Positions 31,223 to 33,295 of a DNA stretch of 33,295 nt are shown piece by piece (within the stretch, counting starts at the first letter, position 1; each line of letters begins with the position of its first letter). The position numbers and the translations under genes were made by a program. The notes below the pieces were generated by a model that was not told where the DNA came from, did no database searches, and was given only the letters and a program-made list of their open reading frames with translations. This DNA comes from Actinomycetes bacterium (lineage in GTDB: Bacteria; Actinomycetota; Acidimicrobiia; Acidimicrobiales; JAJZJN01): contig JAJZJN010000011.1 in the NCBI GenBank assembly GCA_021851165.1, positions 1 to 33,295 on the forward strand, read 5' to 3'.

Positions 31223-33193
31223 ATGGCTATCGAAGGTGTCAGAGACGACCTCGCCGGCATCGGTGAAGGACACCTCTACCCGCCCGGGGCGGTGTTGCGT
31301 GACAGAGCGCCGTCTGCGCCCGGAGGGATGGCTTTGGCGGAGTTCCTGGAACGCTCACGCCTTGATCCCGACTGGTACTGGGCACGCGTAGCCGAGGAGC
31401 TCGACTGGTTCAGCCGCTGGGAGACTGTCCGGTCGGGTGATCTGCCGGAGTTCCGCTACTTCTCGGGTGGCACCGCGAACGTCAGCTACAACTGCCTGGA
31501 CCGCCATGTGATGGCGGGCCGGCGCAACAAGGCCGCCTTGCTGTGGGAGTCCGAGGACGGTTCACGCGAGGTATGGACCTACCAGCAGCTCGCAGCGGAG
31601 GTCAATCGCTTTGCCAATGTGCTCAAGGGCTTCGGGGTCCGCAGGGGGGATGTCGTAGCCATCTACATGGGCAATATCCCCGAGGCGTTCGTGGCGGTCC
31701 ATGCGTGTTACAGGATCGGAGCGATCTACAACGTCATATTTGCCGGCTTCTCTGCCGAAGCGGTCCGCCAGCGTCTTGACGACTCCCATCCGAAGGTCGT
31801 GATCGTGGCAGACGCGAGTTCACGGAGGGGAAGGCAGGTTCCCTTGAAAGCGACTCTCGACGAGGCAGCGGACGGGATCTCGTCGATAGAGGCCGTGGTG
31901 GTCGTGCAGCGGCGCAATGCAGACATCTCGATGCAGGCAGGCAGGGACCACAGCTATAGCGACGTAATGGCCACTGCCCCGGCATGGTGCCCTCCTGAGG
32001 CAATGGAGGCCAACGAGCCTGGCTTCATCATCTATACGAGTGGGACCGAGGCGCGGCCGAAGGGAGTAGTCCACTCGGGGGTGGGTTTCCTCGTAGGAGC
32101 CTATGCCAATTGCAAGTGGTCGCTCGCGCTCGATGACGATGACGTGTACTGGTGCACCGCGGACGTCGGCTGGCTCACATTCCCCATCTTCGCTCTGGTC
32201 GGTGGGCTGGCACTCGGAGCGACGCTCGTGGTGTACGAAGGAGCACTCGATCATCCGAGCCCATCACGGGTCTACGAGGTGATCCAGCGGTATCGCGTGA
32301 ACAAGGTCTTCACGGCTCCTACAGCCCTGCGGATGTTGCGGCGCTACGGCGAGGAGGCCTTCGCTGCATATGACATCAGTGCTCTCGAGCTCGTCGGCCT
32401 CGTGGGCGAGCCACTCGATCCAGACACGTGGCACTGGGTGCGCAACGTCCTGGGACGAGGCGAGGTCTTCGTGAACAACACCTACGGGCAATCCGAGACG
32501 GCCACCGCGTGGACTTCCTCCATAGCGGGGGTTACCGCTGCCAAGCCAGGATCTTGCGGGACTCCCCTTCCCGGGTACGTGTCGGAGGTGGTAGACGACA
32601 CGGGCAAGCCGGTTCCTCCGGGCGAGGTGGGCTACGTGGTGCTCACCCAGCCATTCCCCTGCCTCGCGAGGACCGTATGGGGTGATCACGAGCGCTTCCT
32701 GGAGACCTACTTCGGTCGGTTCGAGGGTCGTTACTACGCTGCGGACGCGTGCCTTGTCGATACCGACGGCCATTACTGGGTGATAGGCAGGGTCGACGAC
32801 GTGATCAACGTCTCGGGCCACCGCCTCGGGACCATGGAGATGGAAGCAGCGCTACTCACTCACCCTCTCGTAGCAGAGGCGGCCGTGGTGGGTGTACCCG
32901 ACGAGACGCGTGGCACCGTCCCGGTAGCCTTCGCTGTCCTGCGAGCTGCGCCCGACGAGGGAGAGGACGTGATCGGCGAGCTCGAGTCCCTCGTCACCGA
33001 GTCGATAGGCACCATTGCGCGTCCCGCCTCCATGCACCTGGTGAAGGCCCTGCCGAAGACCAGGAGCGGGAAGATCATGCGGCGGCTGCTTCGGGAGCTC
33101 GTCACCCAGGACGAGGTGCGGGGGGACATCACTGCCTTGGAGGATCCCGAAGTGGTGGCAGCACTGCGCTTGGAGTTGCGAGACGAGACCTGA
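31223..33193 (+). CDS. Acetyl-CoA-synthetase-like AMP-forming acyl-CoA synthetase
   Basis: A 656-residue ANL enzyme whose layout matches acetyl-/propionyl-CoA synthetases: an N-terminal ACAS-like block (WYWARVAEELDWFSRWETV), VVAIYMGNIPEAFVAVHACYRIGAIYNVIFAGFSA, ADVGWLT, NTYGQSETATAW (adenine site), RTVWGDHERFLETYF, the hinge GRVDDVINVSGHRLGTMEME, and the catalytic Lys region LPKTRSGKIMRRLLREL. The P-loop is YTSGTEARPKG where the family has SG[ST]TGxPKG, so the Thr-Gly pair becomes Glu-Ala. GGGAGGG lies 6 nt before ATG 31223. It may activate acetate or another short acid; the P-loop change and adenine-site text suggest a divergent subfamily. The last 102 nt of the window contain nothing I can support. 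Confidence 0.88.
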   Translation: MAIEGVRDDLAGIGEGHLYPPGAVLRDRAPSAPGGMALAEFLERSRLDPDWYWARVAEELDWFSRWETVRSGDLPEFRYFSGGTANVSYNCLDRHVMAGRRNKAALLWESEDGSREVWTYQQLAAEVNRFANVLKGFGVRRGDVVAIYMGNIPEAFVAVHACYRIGAIYNVIFAGFSAEAVRQRLDDSHPKVVIVADASSRRGRQVPLKATLDEAADGISSIEAVVVVQRRNADISMQAGRDHSYSDVMATAPAWCPPEAMEANEPGFIIYTSGTEARPKGVVHSGVGFLVGAYANCKWSLALDDDDVYWCTADVGWLTFPIFALVGGLALGATLVVYEGALDHPSPSRVYEVIQRYRVNKVFTAPTALRMLRRYGEEAFAAYDISALELVGLVGEPLDPDTWHWVRNVLGRGEVFVNNTYGQSETATAWTSSIAGVTAAKPGSCGTPLPGYVSEVVDDTGKPVPPGEVGYVVLTQPFPCLARTVWGDHERFLETYFGRFEGRYYAADACLVDTDGHYWVIGRVDDVINVSGHRLGTMEMEAALLTHPLVAEAAVVGVPDETRGTVPVAFAVLRAAPDEGEDVIGELESLVTESIGTIARPASMHLVKALPKTRSGKIMRRLLRELVTQDEVRGDITALEDPEVVAALRLELRDET

Positions 33194-33295
33194 GCCGCCG
33201 TAGCAAGTCCCGCGCCGGCCAGTTCGCGCTACGGGCGTTCAGGCCTTCAGCTTCGGTCGCGGGGAGGAGCGGGGGGAACAGGAGGCCAGGAGTCG

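Overview
This 33.3 kb window is a dense, high-GC stretch of a bacterial chromosome. The sequence suggests an actinobacterium: strong G/C at third codon positions, GTG and TTG starts, a mycobacterial-type wax ester synthase/DGAT, an ECF sigma factor paired with a single-pass membrane partner, and apparently leaderless genes with a -10 box 6-7 nt before the ATG. An acidimicrobial lineage would fit, but nothing here proves it. I saw no rRNA, tRNA, insertion sequence, integrase or CRISPR array. No gene-free stretch exceeds about 220 bases.

Positions 1-12327 look like one catabolic operon on the + strand. The order is: ABC permease (5' end outside the window), a urate-oxidase-fold protein, malate synthase, a CE4 deacetylase/cyclic-imide-hydrolase-like protein, an Asp/Glu-racemase-superfamily protein with an arylmalonate-decarboxylase-like Gly/Cys signature, a FAH-fold enzyme, a ring-opening amidohydrolase (cyanuric acid hydrolase/barbiturase family), and urease ureA-ureB-ureC-ureF-ureG-ureD. 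Many junctions are 4-nt ATGA, GTGA or TTGA overlaps. Read together, these genes would import an N-heterocycle (urate, ureide, barbiturate or cyanurate type), open it by successive C-N hydrolyses, and send the products to two sinks: urea to urease and probably glyoxylate to malate synthase. The combination is not a textbook purine or pyrimidine pathway. The uricase-like protein keeps its predicted ring-binding residues but lacks the Asn/His of the oxygen site. This operon is the best candidate here for an undescribed system.

Positions 12431-19713 hold an AhpD-like protein (+), then a run of - strand genes: aldo/keto reductase, a small membrane protein, an acyl-CoA synthetase, a HexD-like GH20 glycosidase, and a WS/DGAT acyltransferase that is translationally coupled to the GH20 gene. 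An HSL-type esterase with membrane segments diverges from the WS/DGAT gene at 19771 and overlaps, tail to tail, the end of a sigma/anti-sigma-like pair (22561-20875). valS (-) and cysS (+) diverge from only 20 nt.

Positions 27031-33193 hold a cold-shock protein and central carbon genes on the + strand: acyl-CoA dehydrogenase, NADP isocitrate dehydrogenase, malate dehydrogenase and an acetyl-CoA-synthetase-like enzyme with an unusual P-loop.

Non-coding structure includes five TAGSCT-N6/7-ATG leaderless promoters, an overlapping bidirectional -10 between valS and cysS, and several in-register tandem repeats of 17, 18 and 21 bp, one with strong G-quadruplex potential. All assignments come from reading motifs by eye. 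No database search was possible, and residue numbers of family references are recalled, not computed.
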